DNA of 64,000 nucleotides from assembly GCA_017163975.1 (NCBI GenBank), contig JAFFSR010000249.1, positions 6,554,001 through 6,618,000 on the forward strand, written 5' to 3'. The position numbers and the translations under genes were made by a program. The notes below the pieces were generated by a model. That model made no database searches. It was given only the letters and a program-made list of their open reading frames with translations, and was not told where the DNA came from. Source of the DNA: Anastatus disparis. Its lineage: Eukaryota; Arthropoda; Insecta; Hymenoptera; Eupelmidae. Of this stretch, positions 21,507 through 32,332 are shown one piece after another (within the stretch, counting starts at the first letter, position 1; every line of letters starts with the position of its first letter).

Positions 21507-21632
21507 ATACGGCCATGCTATGTGATATCTCGATCTGTCAATACTCCCTTAGGGAGTATAGAGCTGTCAATACTCCCTTAGGGAGTATTGACAGAGAGAA
21601 TATCGTCGAGATATTAGCATGAACGTATGCAA
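21507..21632. repeat. Complex hairpin with duplicated CTCCCTTAGGGAG core
   Basis: CTGTCAATACTCCCTTAG with its mirror half occurs around 21575-21596, and a partial copy occurs just before it (21536-21557). Outer arms containing TCTCGA / TCGAGA and CATGCTA / TAGCATG extend the stem to about 126 bp. No gene. Confidence 0.55.
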
Positions 21633-21713
21633 GGCCTATACAAATTCAGCGTGGTCTATGTGTATTCCACCGAATACGGCCTACGACGACATAAATATAG
21701 ATATATATATACA

Positions 21714-21760
21714 CTAGGGGGTACCCCCCTGCTTGCTCTGCTCGCCAACCCCCATTATAG
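21714..21760 (-). mobile_element. Helitron 3' end (minus orientation)
   Basis: The reverse complement reads GGGGGTTGGCGAGC..., then an AGGGGGGTACCCCC hairpin and CTAG followed by T. That is a terminal hairpin with a CTRR-type end, as in animal Helitrons. No matching 5' end was seen to the right, so the copy is truncated or very degenerate. Confidence 0.6.
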
Positions 21761-22071
21761 GTATCATATCACTATAAAATGTAACAGTTATGCATTGTTT
21801 TATATAAAAAAATTTTTATTATAATATATTTTCATATTATACATAATATTATATAATTGTACATTTTTTATTAAATTTTTATTATTAACATAGAAAAACG
21901 AAAAAAATACATCATATTAATTATTCATGTAAAATATCTGAAAAAAATTATTAATAAATTTTAATCATTATTCATAACATATAGATTAAGCTGGTTTTTA
22001 TACCACCTTACATTTTAAATCTTTTAGATTTTTATCATTGTGAATTGAATTAATATTTTTTTAATATGAAA

Positions 22072-22102
<31 letters not shown>

Positions 22103-22700
22103 GGAATGAATTTATAAATATTTTTACTTTTTCTTAATTTATATTATTATTATTATTAATTTTTAATATATTATGAATATTAATGAAAAAGCAAATGCCT
22201 AATGAAATATTTTTAAATCATAAATTTTTTAATAAAATTTATCAATAGTATTATTTGATATATTTAAATGTATACGTAAGATTTTTAAGATTTAGAGGAT
22301 TATTTTGTTATAATTCCTGTTTGATATCTTTCTTCTTAATTTTACATTTTATAAATATATCAAAATTTTTCGATTGTTAATTATCAATAGTTTTATATGA
22401 TGTTTAATATTTTATATAAATATTACATTAAATATTAAAAAAAATAATTTTTAATTATTTTATTATATTAATTTAACATAATGTTTGATATGTCTAAATG
22501 TACATTTAAGATATTTAAGATTTAGAGAATTATTTTGTTATAATTCCTGTTTGATATCTTTTTACTTAATTTTACATTTTAGAAATATATCAAAATTTTT
22601 TTCATAAAACTTAATCTTAATAAAATATTAAATATTTCATAAAAATATTAAATTCATAATTTAAATAATTAATAAATTAGAAAAAATATTATATCATAAT
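21761..22700. other. Extremely AT-rich spacer
   Basis: No gene. A short TA repeat lies at 22075-22101, and a pair of similar ~120-bp stretches begins at about 22265 and 22495 (shared phrase 'gatttagagaattattttgttataattcctg'). Confidence 0.5.
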
Positions 22701-22708
22701 ATTTTTTT

Positions 22709-23077
22709 TTAAATATGTGCAATATTCAATAAATATCTTGAATATGTTTCGTAATTTTGACTCAGATAAAATTCATTTATTTGTATATGTAATGTTATTT
22801 TATATTTTATAATTTTATTAGTGTAATATTTATAATATTCTGGTACTTGTTTCCAATTATGAAATTCTACTTTTTCATTATCTTCACCAATATATGAATT
22901 TATTATATTATTTAAAACAGATATTTCAGTATTATGTGAACTATTATTATCAGCAAGATTTTCCAAGTAATATTCATACTCTTCCTCATAATTTAAATAA
23001 TCTTCAATGTTATTATTTAAACTATCCATCATTTCTTGATCATTTACATTATCAATTATAACATATCTACCTTCAAT
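22709..23077 (-). CDS. Uncharacterised acidic open frame, possible exon
   Basis: The minus-strand frame from ATG 23032 to 22709 encodes 107 residues rich in Asn, Tyr and Glu (EEEYEYYLENLADNN). The frame stays open upstream to about 23077 (IEWNAIEGRYVIIDN), where it is preceded by an AG that could be a splice acceptor. The composition is less AT-biased at codon level than the neighbours, but no family is recognised. It could be a real exon, a Helitron cargo gene or chance; the homopolymeric Asn/Tyr content argues for caution. Confidence 0.3.
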   Translation of the reverse strand: MEGRYVIIDNVNDQEMMDSLNNNIEDYLNYEEEYEYYLENLADNNSSHNTEISVLNNIINSYIGEDNEKVEFHNWKQVPEYYKYYTNKIIKYKITLHIQINEFYLSQNYETYSRYLLNIAHI

Positions 23078-23397
23078 CGCATTCCATTCTATTTTGTTAT
23101 TTGTTTAGCTTTTGTTTTATAATTTATATGTTTTATTTAAAATATAAAAAATATATATTAAAATTTAATTTCTTATATTATTTTAAATAATTTAAAAAAT
23201 TGTTTTTTATAATCATTAAAAAATAGAGAAAATGAATATTTTAAAGATAAAATTTTTGTATTAATTCTAGCAGTAATTAATTTTAATACTATAAATTATA
23301 TATTATTATGTTGAGTTTTAAGTCTTTAGATTTATAAAATTATTTTGTTCTGATTCCTTTTTTATATTTATTTTTAGACTTGATTTTACATCAAATA

Positions 23398-24270
23398 TCT
23401 CTCTATACTATAAAAGATTTTTGCCGCTGCCGCTGTCAGTCTCTCAACTTCTTACCTTAACTCTTCCTTTTAAATGATAAATTTAGCTAAATTATGGTAA
23501 ATTTTACCTAATTTATCGTAAATTTCAGCTGCTTTATTGTGAATTATAGCTAAAAATTTCAATTTTTAGCTAATTTTTGGCTGATTTATTGAGTATTTTA
23601 GCTAAAACATCAATATTTTAGCTAAGTTTAGTTAATTTATTGAGAATTTTAGCTAATTTATATTAATTTCAGCTAAAGTTTTAATTTTTCACTTAAAATC
23701 TGATAAATCAGGTCAATTTGATTTTAATTATTATAAAATTTTTTTTAAACTAATTATAGCTGCTTTATTGAGAATTTCAGCTGAAAATTAAATTTTTTAG
23801 CTAAGTTTAGCTAATTTATTGTGAATTTTATTTAAAATTTTAATCTTTTTACTCAAAATCTGATAAATCAGGTCTATTCGATTTGAATTATCATAAGATT
23901 TATTTTTCTTTTTATATTATAAAAGATTTTAGAAATTTACAAAAAAGAAAATATTTGTTTATACCAGATAAATGAAATAAGAATTGAGCCTTTAGAAGTT
24001 GGGAGGTGATTCTCGGAGCATAATGCGAAATAAAGATCGGTTGGACATGGTGACCATAACAGCGTCTAATGTGCGCTGTATAAATAAATATTTATATCAT
24101 ATGTTATATTTTATATTATGTGTACATTATTAATTATTGAAATATAGAAAATGTATAAATGTATATAAGTACATAAATGTAAAATTATTACAAGAGATTA
24201 TATCCATTATGAAATCCATGTATTAAATTCAAAAGGGGGGTTGGCAAGCAAAGCGAGCAGGGGGTGTACA
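23398..24270 (+). mobile_element. Non-autonomous Helitron copy 1
   Basis: The 5' end TCTCTCTATACTATAAAAG is followed by GCCGCTGCCGCTGTCAG. The 3' end at about 24230-24270 has GGGGGGTTGGCAAGCAAAGC and an AGGGGG half-hairpin, but the last CCCCCTAG is missing or altered. The interior is an array of TTTAGCTAA words and has no gene. Confidence 0.6.
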
Positions 24271-24527
24271 TTATAAGAAGATTTCGCCACCGCCGCTGTT
24301 GCTGTCACTGCCGCTGTGTATAAGAATTCGATTTGTCTTTGGTTAGCTAGAATTGAGGTAGAATCTAGCTAAAATTAAGCTTAAAGTTAGCTGAAAATTA
24401 GCTAAAAGTTACCTAAACGTTAACTAAAAATTAGCTAAAATTTATGTTAATTTTAAGCAATTTTAGGTAAATTTTGGTTTGATTTCAGCTGAATTTCAGC
24501 TGCATTTTAGATCTATTTATATTATAT
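24271..24527 (+). mobile_element. Helitron 5' fragment
   Basis: ATTATAAGAAGATTTCGCC followed by a CCGCTG-rich stretch, then AGCTAAAATT repeats, matches the 5' part of the Helitrons on either side. The 3' end is absent. It may have been cut by the next element. Confidence 0.45.
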
Positions 24528-24963
24528 TCTCTCTATACTATTGAAAGTATATCGCCGCTGTCGTCGCTGTTATCGTCAGAAATGTGCCCCTTATTTTTGG
24601 ACTTACATTACAGCATTAAATTTAGAATCTTTTTACTACTAGACTGACATTTGATAAAACATCTATAAATCAATTACTAACTTTATTCTTTATTTAATAT
24701 TATAATAAAACATATACACGTAGGCCTTATAACACACAACATTTAATTATTAATTCTGTCCTGGTATAGAGCTAGGACTTCACAGATGATTAGATTTATT
24801 AAAAGATCATTAAAGATTCACCTCAAGAAAACTTTCGAATATTTAATATTATTTAGTATTTTAAATAAAAGTTATTAAAAAATTGCAAATTCTTGAATTT
24901 TTTTAAAGTTATAAAAGCAAGATGGGGGTTGGCGCGCTTGCGCGCAGGGGGCTTGCCCCCTAG
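24528..24963 (+). mobile_element. Non-autonomous Helitron copy 2
   Basis: Starts TTCTCTCTATACTATTGAAAG and ends in GGCGCGCTTGCGCGC, an AGGGGGCTTGCCCCC hairpin and CTAG, followed by T. At about 436 bp with no coding frame, it is the best-delimited Helitron of the cluster. Confidence 0.7.
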
Positions 24964-25010
24964 TATTATTAATTTATTAAGATTGAATAAATACATTATT
25001 ATAATATAGA

Positions 25011-25105
25011 GGGGGCAGTGGAGGGGTCGTGAGGGTGCTGTGGGGTTGCCGTGGGGGGCTGTGGAGGGGTGTGGAGGGATGTAGGGGTGTGGTGGATCCG
25101 AGGGT
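25011..25105 (+). repeat. G-rich tract with quadruplex potential
   Basis: Eight or more runs of three to six G occur within 95 bases on the plus strand (for example GGGGGCAGTGGAGGGG and GTGGGGTTGCCGTGGGGGG), with imperfect repeats of GTGGAGGGGTGT. This is striking in such AT-rich DNA. Confidence 0.7.
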
Positions 25106-25140
25106 TAATTTCTGATATAACTATATAATATAGGAAGATA

Positions 25141-25241
25141 TATATAGTATAAAAGATTTTCGCCGCTGCATCTGTCAGCCTCTCGAAATCCTTGATCTCT
25201 CCTTTTCTACTGATAATTTTTAGCTAATTTTTGTTGATTTA
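25141..25241 (+). mobile_element. Helitron 5' fragment
   Basis: TATAGTATAAAAGATTTTCG followed by CCGCTGCATCTGTCAGCCTC is the Helitron 5' end again, cut after about 100 bp where the next copy begins. Confidence 0.5.
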
Positions 25242-27701
25242 TCTATATTATAAAAGATTTTTGCTGCTGCCACTGCCGCCGCTGTCAGCCTCTCGAAATC
25301 CCCAATTCCCCCCTTAATCCATCCTTTTGCTTTCTCATAGAGAAAGCATTGTATCGGTAAAAAAAAATTTTTTCTATTTTTTCATTAATTTGTACATATT
25401 TGAACTCGGTGAGTCGAAAAAAGTGGTTTCCAGAAAATGTCTGTATGTATGTGTGTGTGTGTGTGTGTGTGGATGTATGAATTCAGTTAGTACACTGTAT
25501 CTCGAGAACTACTCGATGGATTTGCTTCTAATTTTGCATGGAATTTAGTTTTGTGATTAACTTGCTGGGAAGCTATTGATGATTTGGTTCTTCCAGCTTA
25601 GTTTTCATTTTAAAGTTTTTAAAAAAAAAAAAAAAAAAATTCGATTTTTCGTTTTTTGGTTTTTTTTTTGTTTACTACTTCAAAATTTGCATGGAATTTA
25701 TTTCTGATTGCGCGGATAAAATAAATTTTTAAAAACTGATTTTCTTAGCTCAGTTTTAATTTTAGAGCATTTTGAAATTTTTGAAAGAAATGTTTCTATT
25801 TATTAAGCCAATAAAATCTTAAACACTACTCGATGGATTTACTTCAAATTTCCCATACAATTCAATTTTTTGATGAACTGGTGCGGAAGCTATTGGGAAT
25901 TGGTTTTCTTAGCGCAGTTTTTTTTTTAAAATCATTTTAAGAATTTTTAAAAAATTTCAATTTTTCATTTTTTTTGTATTTTACGTAAACTACTCGAAGA
26001 ATTTGTTCGAAAATTTGTATGGAACTTTATTTCGACGGCCAAAATTATTAAAAATTTTGTAAACTAGTTTTCTTAGCGCACTTTTAATTTTAGAGCATTT
26101 TTAAAATTTTTTAAAAAATTATTATTTTTAATTTTTTTCTATTTTACGAAAACCATTCGATTGATTTGCTCCAAAATTTGTATGCAATTAATTCGCTACT
26201 ATCTGAAGAAAACAAGCTTTGGAATACTAATTTTCTCAGCGCAGTTTTAATTTTAGAGCACTTTGAAAATTTTCTAAAAAATTTTTATTTTTCATTTATT
26301 TTCTTTTTTGCGTTAACCATACTATAAATTTTCTCCAAAATTTTCATACAATTAATTCGCTATTGTCTGAAAAAAATAAGCTTTTGGAAACTAATTTTCT
26401 TAGCGTGGTTACAATTTTAGAGAATTTTAAAGATTTAAAAAAAAATATCGATTCTTCTTTTCTTATTTTTTTTTATTCTACGTAAAGTACTCGATAGATT
26501 TGTTCTAAAAATTACAGGGAAATTATTCGCGACTGCCAAAAGAAGGGAAATTTTCAAAAATTGATTTTCATAGCGTAGTTTTAATTTTAGAGCATTTTTA
26601 AAATTTTAAAAAAGAAATTTTGAAAAGAAAATGTTATTTATTTAACCAGTTAGATCTCGAAAATTACTCTATGGATTTGCTTCAAATTTGTATTTGTATA
26701 ACTAGGCGGGAAGCTATAGAAAATTTGTATTCATAGTGTATTTTTTTTATTATAGAGCCATTTTAAGAATTTGAAAAAATTTTCGATTTTTAATTTTTTT
26801 TTTTGTATTTTACGTAAGTTAATTGATGAGTTTGCTTTGAGTTTCCATGGGAATAATTTGCATCTGCCAAAAGAAGGATAAATTTTATAAACCGATCTTT
26901 TTAGCGTAGTTTTCTTTTTAAAAAATTTTAAAAATTTTCTTAAAAAATTTTCATATTTCAGTATTTTTCCATTTTACGTAAAGTACTTGATAGAATTACT
27001 CTAAAATTTGTATACAAGTTATTTGCTACTGTCCTTATAAACCAAGTTTTAAATAAATAATTTTATTAGCGTAGCTTTTTGATCACTTCTTTTGTTTTCT
27101 GAGTTACTCTTGAAAATTTATAATAGTACTACTGAATTTAATTACCGTTACTAAAATTGACTACTTGGATTTACCAAGCTTAGTCGTGATAAAAAGATAT
27201 CCACAAGATAACAAAAATAATAAATTCAAACCTATGTATAAGGCTAGCTAAAGTCAATAAAATTAAACACTTTAAAAGCTAACATTTAACTCAAACAAAA
27301 TGTTGAAAAGGCAATCAACTAGCATATATATTCAAAATTTATAAAGTACAAAATGAATAAATATTAATGATGGACAATTTTTTTATATTAAAATCACATT
27401 TAAATAAATATAAAAAAATAATGAAACTCAAAGAGCTCTATGAGAAAGCATTCCGCCAAAGCACTTGGCAGCGTTTTTACTGATAATTTTTAGCTAATTT
27501 TAAGTGATTTATAGTGAGTTTTAGTTAAATATTTAATCCTTTAGCTTAATCTCAATAAATTAAGCGGGTAAAATTCATTTTCAAAAATTAATCAAATAGA
27601 AACTGAATCCGCCAACTTTCGCGTTTTGTATCTGTACAATTTACAATAGATACAAAAAAAGGGGTTGGCGAGTGTAGCGAGCAGGGGGGTACCCCTCCTA
27701 G
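25242..27701 (+). mobile_element. Non-autonomous Helitron copy 3 carrying an inserted repeat
   Basis: The 5' TCTATATTATAAAAGATTTT is followed by a GCCGCTGTCAGCC stretch. The 3' end is GGGGTTGGCGAGTGTAGCG, an AGGGGGGTACCCCTCCT hairpin and CTAG, then T. Between the ends lies the ~180-bp-unit array 25328-27100, presumably inserted later. Helitron-type TTTAGCTAA sequence resumes near 27480. Confidence 0.6.
25328..27100 (+). repeat. ~180-bp tandem array, second copy, opposite orientation
   Basis: The hairpin TGCTTTCTCATAGAGAAAGCA (25328-25348) opens the array, followed by a GT microsatellite (about 25449-25472) and about nine degenerate units with 'actcgatggatttgct', 'ttttcttagcgcagtttta' and 'ttttacgtaaa'. 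It matches 481-1330 inverted. A second CTATGAGAAAGCATTCCG at about 27446 may mark the far end. Non-coding. Confidence 0.75.
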
Positions 27702-28204
27702 TATATGTATATATATATATGTGTGCATGCCCACTTTTACACTTAAATCTATGATTTAATTTCGGTATAAATAGACAACGATTTATGGTTCTGATATCAT
27801 TCTAAATTTTAATATTGAAAGAAGAATAACAAAAAATAAAATTAATAAAGAAAGACATATAATATCTTAATAGCTATTTTGAATGTGGCTCTCCTTCGTG
27901 AACCACAAATAAAACTATTGTGTAATTACGCATGGATCAAAAATTTGAAAATTTTCTCTATAAATGAATTGTTAAAAAAGATTAAATTTATATTAGGACT
28001 TTGCGGGCTACGCACTATAGCCTATATGTGTAAGCGAAATATTTTTACCGATAATCAGATACTTGATATAGTTGGTCGTTGTATTAAGAGCAGAGGAATG
28101 CAAGATGCACCTTGAGTCAGACATCTCATGTTACATCATCGTGTCACTAATGGTAAGTTATGCATATTTTTTATCATGAAACCAATAACAAATTTAGAAA
28201 TGTA
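27702..28204. other. Spacer with one small open frame
   Basis: A 78-residue plus-strand frame at 27879-28115 (LLCNYAWIKNLKIFS, VGRCIKSRGMQD) is followed by a good donor-like GGTAAGT at about 28152. I do not recognise a family, and the stop lies before the donor. It could be an old TE or host exon. Confidence 0.25.
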
Positions 28205-28575
28205 TTTTAAAATCACGAAATCGCGGCCAGTTATCGTTCAATAATCTACATCTTTTTTATTTACCACCGGAAAATTTTGCTAGATAAGACCTTTTATTTT
28301 GAATAAAATAATAAATCCAAATATATGTTTTACGTAAAAATATTGATTTCCAGTATCGGACCAATACTCGATAACTTACTTATTAACGGTCAAAAAATTT
28401 TGCAAGATAATTCTTTTATGTTGCAAATACAATGATAAATCCAAAATCATGTTTCACAAAAAATATCGATTTTCAATATCGGGTCAATAATCTACAGATT
28501 TTTTATTTATGGTCAGAGAATTTCGCAGAATAAGACTTTTTTGTTCAAAATAGTGCAAATTTAACAGATATGATA
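28205..28575. repeat. Three tandem units of about 120 bp
   Basis: Phrases 'caataatctaca', 'ttttatttat', 'tttgc-agataagac' and 'ttgatttcagtatcgg' recur three times at about 120-bp spacing with moderate divergence. No coding potential. Confidence 0.6.
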
Positions 28576-28601
28576 TTGAAAAATTTTTATACCTTTAAAA
28601 C

Positions 28602-28844
28602 ATGATGGAGGACAGTGGTGAGGATGAATTACCGATGAATCTTTTGTTAGCAGAAGAACAACTGCCCAGTTCGAGAGATCCTGCGTTACTACCACCCACT
28701 GAAGAAGTACAAGAAGTTACAAATTCTTTAGATGATCACGTGACTTATGATCATAGTACTCCAAACACGATGTTGGCGGAGGTAATTGCTGATACTGCAG
28801 CGCCAGCACTACCTAATGAACCATTGCCTGGTTACTCTTACTGA
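28602..28844 (+). CDS. Uncharacterised acidic open frame
   Basis: Eighty residues rich in Glu, Asp, Pro and Leu (MMEDSGEDELPMNLLLAEEQ) with no recognised domain. The base composition (about half GC) differs from the AT-rich neighbours, and coding-like sequence with stops continues to about 29060. It may be the end of a LINE or host gene. Function unknown. Confidence 0.3.
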   Translation: MMEDSGEDELPMNLLLAEEQLPSSRDPALLPPTEEVQEVTNSLDDHVTYDHSTPNTMLAEVIADTAAPALPNEPLPGYSY

Positions 28845-29345
28845 AATGACCAGGAAATACGAATGTCGAATAAAATAGTTTCACCTGAAACTACGTTATC
28901 TGTAATATCGACACCAGGTACAGAAGATCTCGACTATGGCTATAAGCTAACACTAACCGAGCACTGCTGCTGCTTTACTTTTATACTGGAAATGCGGGGT
29001 GACGAGCAGAGTGGTGGTGGTGAGAAGTACAAGTAGTGATGGTGCCGAGCGCTTTCGAACAAATAACAGGTTAATACTTGTTAAGCTCTTCCAGCCATGT
29101 AGCTAAAGAGCGGAATAATTTTTGCGTCAGCCAGCTATATAGCTAGACAGCTAAACGATTGGCCAGCGCCACCACGATACTGCTTGCACACGCGTGTGCA
29201 CCGCCGCCACCCCCCACTCTTGATTACCACTACTAAAGATCGTATATGTAGAGTGGTTGGAGGATTCGATAAGGTTAGTAGTAGAAGTTTAGCAGCAGCG
29301 GTAACATGGACGATTACAGGTGGGTGCATCCGTTGCTCTTGATGA
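28845..29345. other. GC-richer spacer, no gene assigned
   Basis: It contains trinucleotide-like runs (GCTGCTGCTG, GGTGGTGGTGG, CACCGCCGCCACC) and a near-inverted 'agctatatagct' cluster at about 29098-29145. The minus-strand frame 29135-29329 has no recognisable features. Confidence 0.35.
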
Positions 29346-29349
29346 TTTG

Positions 29350-30410
29350 TGGACCCAGCTCATGTAGTAAAACAGTATTTGTGAAGAATTTTTTGCATTC
29401 TTCACTGTCGTAAGTCAGTAATATAATAGTTTGGCTGATTCAATGCACTCATGTGCCTTGTCTCGAGCAGTCCTGTAGTATAGTAAATCAGTATACAGTC
29501 GAGTACGTTTGTAGTGTCTATAAAGTCGATCTCTCTCATTAATCAAGCAACAATATTCAGAGTTGATTCACGGACGATGAGCGCTACCTTGCCTGACCTT
29601 CCTGACAGGCACGAATCGTGCAATTGCCTCATTAAGATGCTTGTAGAGACATTCAAGGCGAGCAGAAAGAAAGGAATCACCGTCACATGTATCACACCTT
29701 AAAGAACGAAAATACTGAAGGAGCGCAACATCATCAACAGACTTATAATGCAGATAGGTAAAGTCTTTAAGTATAGGTTTAGAGAGAGAGGACTTAACAG
29801 TCGCAGCTATGAAATCGTGACCGTCAATTAATGGTACATCATTCTTTTAGAAGTCGAGTACAATGTCGTTGGCATCGACAAGACACAAATCAAGCCAGGT
29901 GTCGGAAGAATAATTATGATGAGTTGTGCCATAAGAAACTAAGATAAACGCATTCTCAGTAATCAGACATTTAAGAAACTTAGAGTCATCAGAATCGACG
30001 CACAAGTTTGTGTTAAAATCACCAAGGGTGATCTTCGAGCTATAATTGTGAATATATGATATTAAATCAGGTATGAAATCTGTGTTTGCCAAGAAGGGAG
30101 CATGTGGTGGCCTGTAGACTACACCAACAAAAATAGATGAAGCCAAGTCCTGAGAATTAACCTCACAAAACAGATATTCGGGAAGACCAGGCTTACCACT
30201 CCATATACCAGAGGAAGAACAAAGGCACCGCATAGTAATAGAGTTGTGAATATATAAAGCAGCACCATCGCCTTTTGTGTTACAATCCTGCCTGTGAAGC
30301 ACGTAGTCATCAAGCTCTATCAGGGAGTCATCAACAATCTGGCCCAGCTTGGTCTCAGTTACAGCTATAACATGGAAGTCGGAGCGAGAAGCCAGGAAGA
30401 GTTTTATCAT
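29350..30410 (-). pseudogene. LINE ORF2 fragment: endonuclease domain and linker
   Basis: The minus-strand frame 30410-29847 has the exonuclease-endonuclease-phosphatase motifs AVTETKLG (about 30345-30365), FVGVVYRPPHAP (about 30095-30130), KITLGDFNTNL (about 30010-30040) and SSDTWLDLCLVD (about 29875-29910). After a stop near 29850, further coding-like sequence follows on the same strand (the LQYFRSLRCDTC and YRHYKRTRLYTD stretches) with stops. The domain is needed for target nicking; here it is broken and not followed by RT. Confidence 0.75.
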
Positions 30411-30553
30411 CTCAATGTGTGCTCTAATAGAGTTAGCATTGAAATGAAAAACTCTGAGACCATCCCTTGCAGTGAAATGATTATTAATGAGTGATGAAGC
30501 AGGGTAATTAGTAGAGAGTGATGTATTAGGGAGAAGTGGAGGAGAGAGGGGAC

Positions 30554-31514
30554 TTAGCCCAATACTAGAAGCTGCGGTGCTGGATTGACGCCGACAAGCA
30601 TCACCTTGGCTAAAAAAGCATCTAGATCCTCGACAGAAGCAGCTTGTGTAGAAGCATCCTCATTCTTCATTCTCACAAAAATTCTTCTATTGTTCACGAA
30701 TGAAAGAAAATTAAGTCTCTTGTCTTTCGCTTTTGTAAGCACTTTCAACTTCAGCTGATGCAGTGAGGGAGGAAGGAATTCGTTGATGTTGATTAACGAA
30801 AGCGAAAGGGCAGTGACGCATTTAGCTCCAGAAAGGAGATTCTCATCAACCTTGGAAGTATAAAGTCTCCTTGCCTTAATCATAGCAGTTATGAACTCAC
30901 GTGCAAGTGCAGGTCTCTTCATTGTCACAAGTAGTGGCACAGTTAAGAAGCGGCAATCACGCTGCTGTGTAGATGAGGACATCACTCCAGATGACGTACT
31001 AGCAGGAATAATAGCAGTAGTAGAAAAAGTTGAGGTAAAAGAGTTAGGAACGGAACGTCTTAGTGGCCGAACAGAAGCTATGTCCTCAAATGAGAAACTA
31101 GTATCCAAAGCAGAAAAGATAGCAGATACACCTGCCTTAAGATTAGAAAATTCCGATGGCTCAATCGGCATCACATCGCTGTGATAGAGTTCTAAGATGA
31201 TCCATATTAATAGCACAGTCTATTTCAGATATTGTTGTATTCGTAGTAGTAGCAAGCAGACTCTCAACTCTCGCCTTTAGCTCTCCTCGTTCGCGACAGA
31301 CCTGGTCAAGTCTGGCTTCATTCTCAGTAATTCGCTTGTCAAATGCAGTAGAAAGCGCATTAATTCTCGACTCAAGAACAGAAAATTTATGAGATAGCAC
31401 AGTAAGCAGACTGCTCACATTGGAAACAGAGGATTCCATTGAGTCCAATTTATATAGCTTACCCATCTTCTCAAGTATCGTAGTAAGAATATCATTAAAT
31501 TGCTGCATATCCAT
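30554..31514 (-). pseudogene. LINE ORF1 with coiled coil, one frameshift
   Basis: The N-terminal frame 31514-31161 begins MDMQQFNDILTTILEKMGKL and contains a heptad-like coiled coil (about 31470-31270), as expected for trimerising ORF1 proteins. Around 31161-31216 the phase changes, and the C-terminal frame runs to 30554 (IEPSEFSNLKAG, FITAMIKARRLYTSKVDEN, KDKRLNFLSFVNNRRIFVRM), a basic region probably for RNA binding. ORF2 follows 140 bp downstream. Confidence 0.65.
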
Positions 31515-31670
31515 TCAAATAAATTAGAATGCATTATCAAAATTCAAGAAATCCAAGAAAACAAATTGTAGCGCTCAAAGAAACAGTAGTGATATAGTAT
31601 TAAATATGAAGGGGAGTAGCAGCATAACATGTATGCTATGAAGTTGTTGATGAGGTCCGTCAGTAACCTG

Positions 31671-31799
31671 CAAGGAGAGTGCATTGCATTTGAGTCTTAG
31701 ATTTTCTTCTAGCTTTGAGATCTTTTTTCTTACATAAAATCATGAAAAAAGCCGCATCCATTCGATCCAACGCTCGATTTTTTCCAAGTTATGAGCAGG
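31671..31799. mobile_element. Single arm of the CAAGGAGAGTGC MITE
   Basis: CAAGGAGAGTGCATTGCATT to TTATGAGCAGG matches the left arm of the complete element at 41831-42505. No mirror arm follows. The 106-residue plus-strand frame that starts here is therefore not a gene. Confidence 0.75.
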
Positions 31800-32332
31800 A
31801 ATATAATGAAAAACTAATAGCATTTGCTGTTCAATATATGGTTTCATTCAACAACGACGTTTCACCTTTATTTTTAAAAGGCCTCTTGAGGTTCTATAGA
31901 AAAATATATAAAATATCAAAACAACATTGGAAATTTACAATACTCGTATGTACAACTTATAACAAATTCGATATAATACAAAAGAAAAATATTATTAATA
32001 TAACTGACAATTTTTTCAAATTATTGCATACTTGATAACTACGTTATTTGTTTTTAACATACATGTTGTAATTAACTTTTTTTACAAAAATTTTGTATCG
32101 TCACTTTGTATGTCTAAAACACATTAGTACTAATATACATTATCTAATCGAAGACGGGTGGGTACGTATGACTAGCATGGTCACAAAATTTGAGGACAAG
32201 AGTGTTCGTTTTGTTAGTATGTATAAACGATTCCGACCCACATGAATAAAATAACTTTTTTTGAGTAAACATGATTCATAAATTAATCAATTGTATTTAG
32301 TAGTGAGTTATTTGCTCGTACAAAAAAAAGGT

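Larger units (their letters stand above)
29350..31560 (-). mobile_element. LINE lacking its reverse transcriptase
   Basis: ORF1 and the endonuclease half of ORF2 read leftward, but sequence resembling reverse transcriptase never follows; recognisable ORF2 ends near 29350. Since LINEs usually lose the 5' part, loss of the 3' half indicates a later deletion or recombination. The endonuclease resembles that of the LINE at 7100-11531, so they are related families. Confidence 0.75.

Noticed and set aside
31715..32035. 106-residue plus-strand open frame
   Set aside because: The first third is the arm of the CAAGGAGAGTGC MITE and the rest has no coding features.
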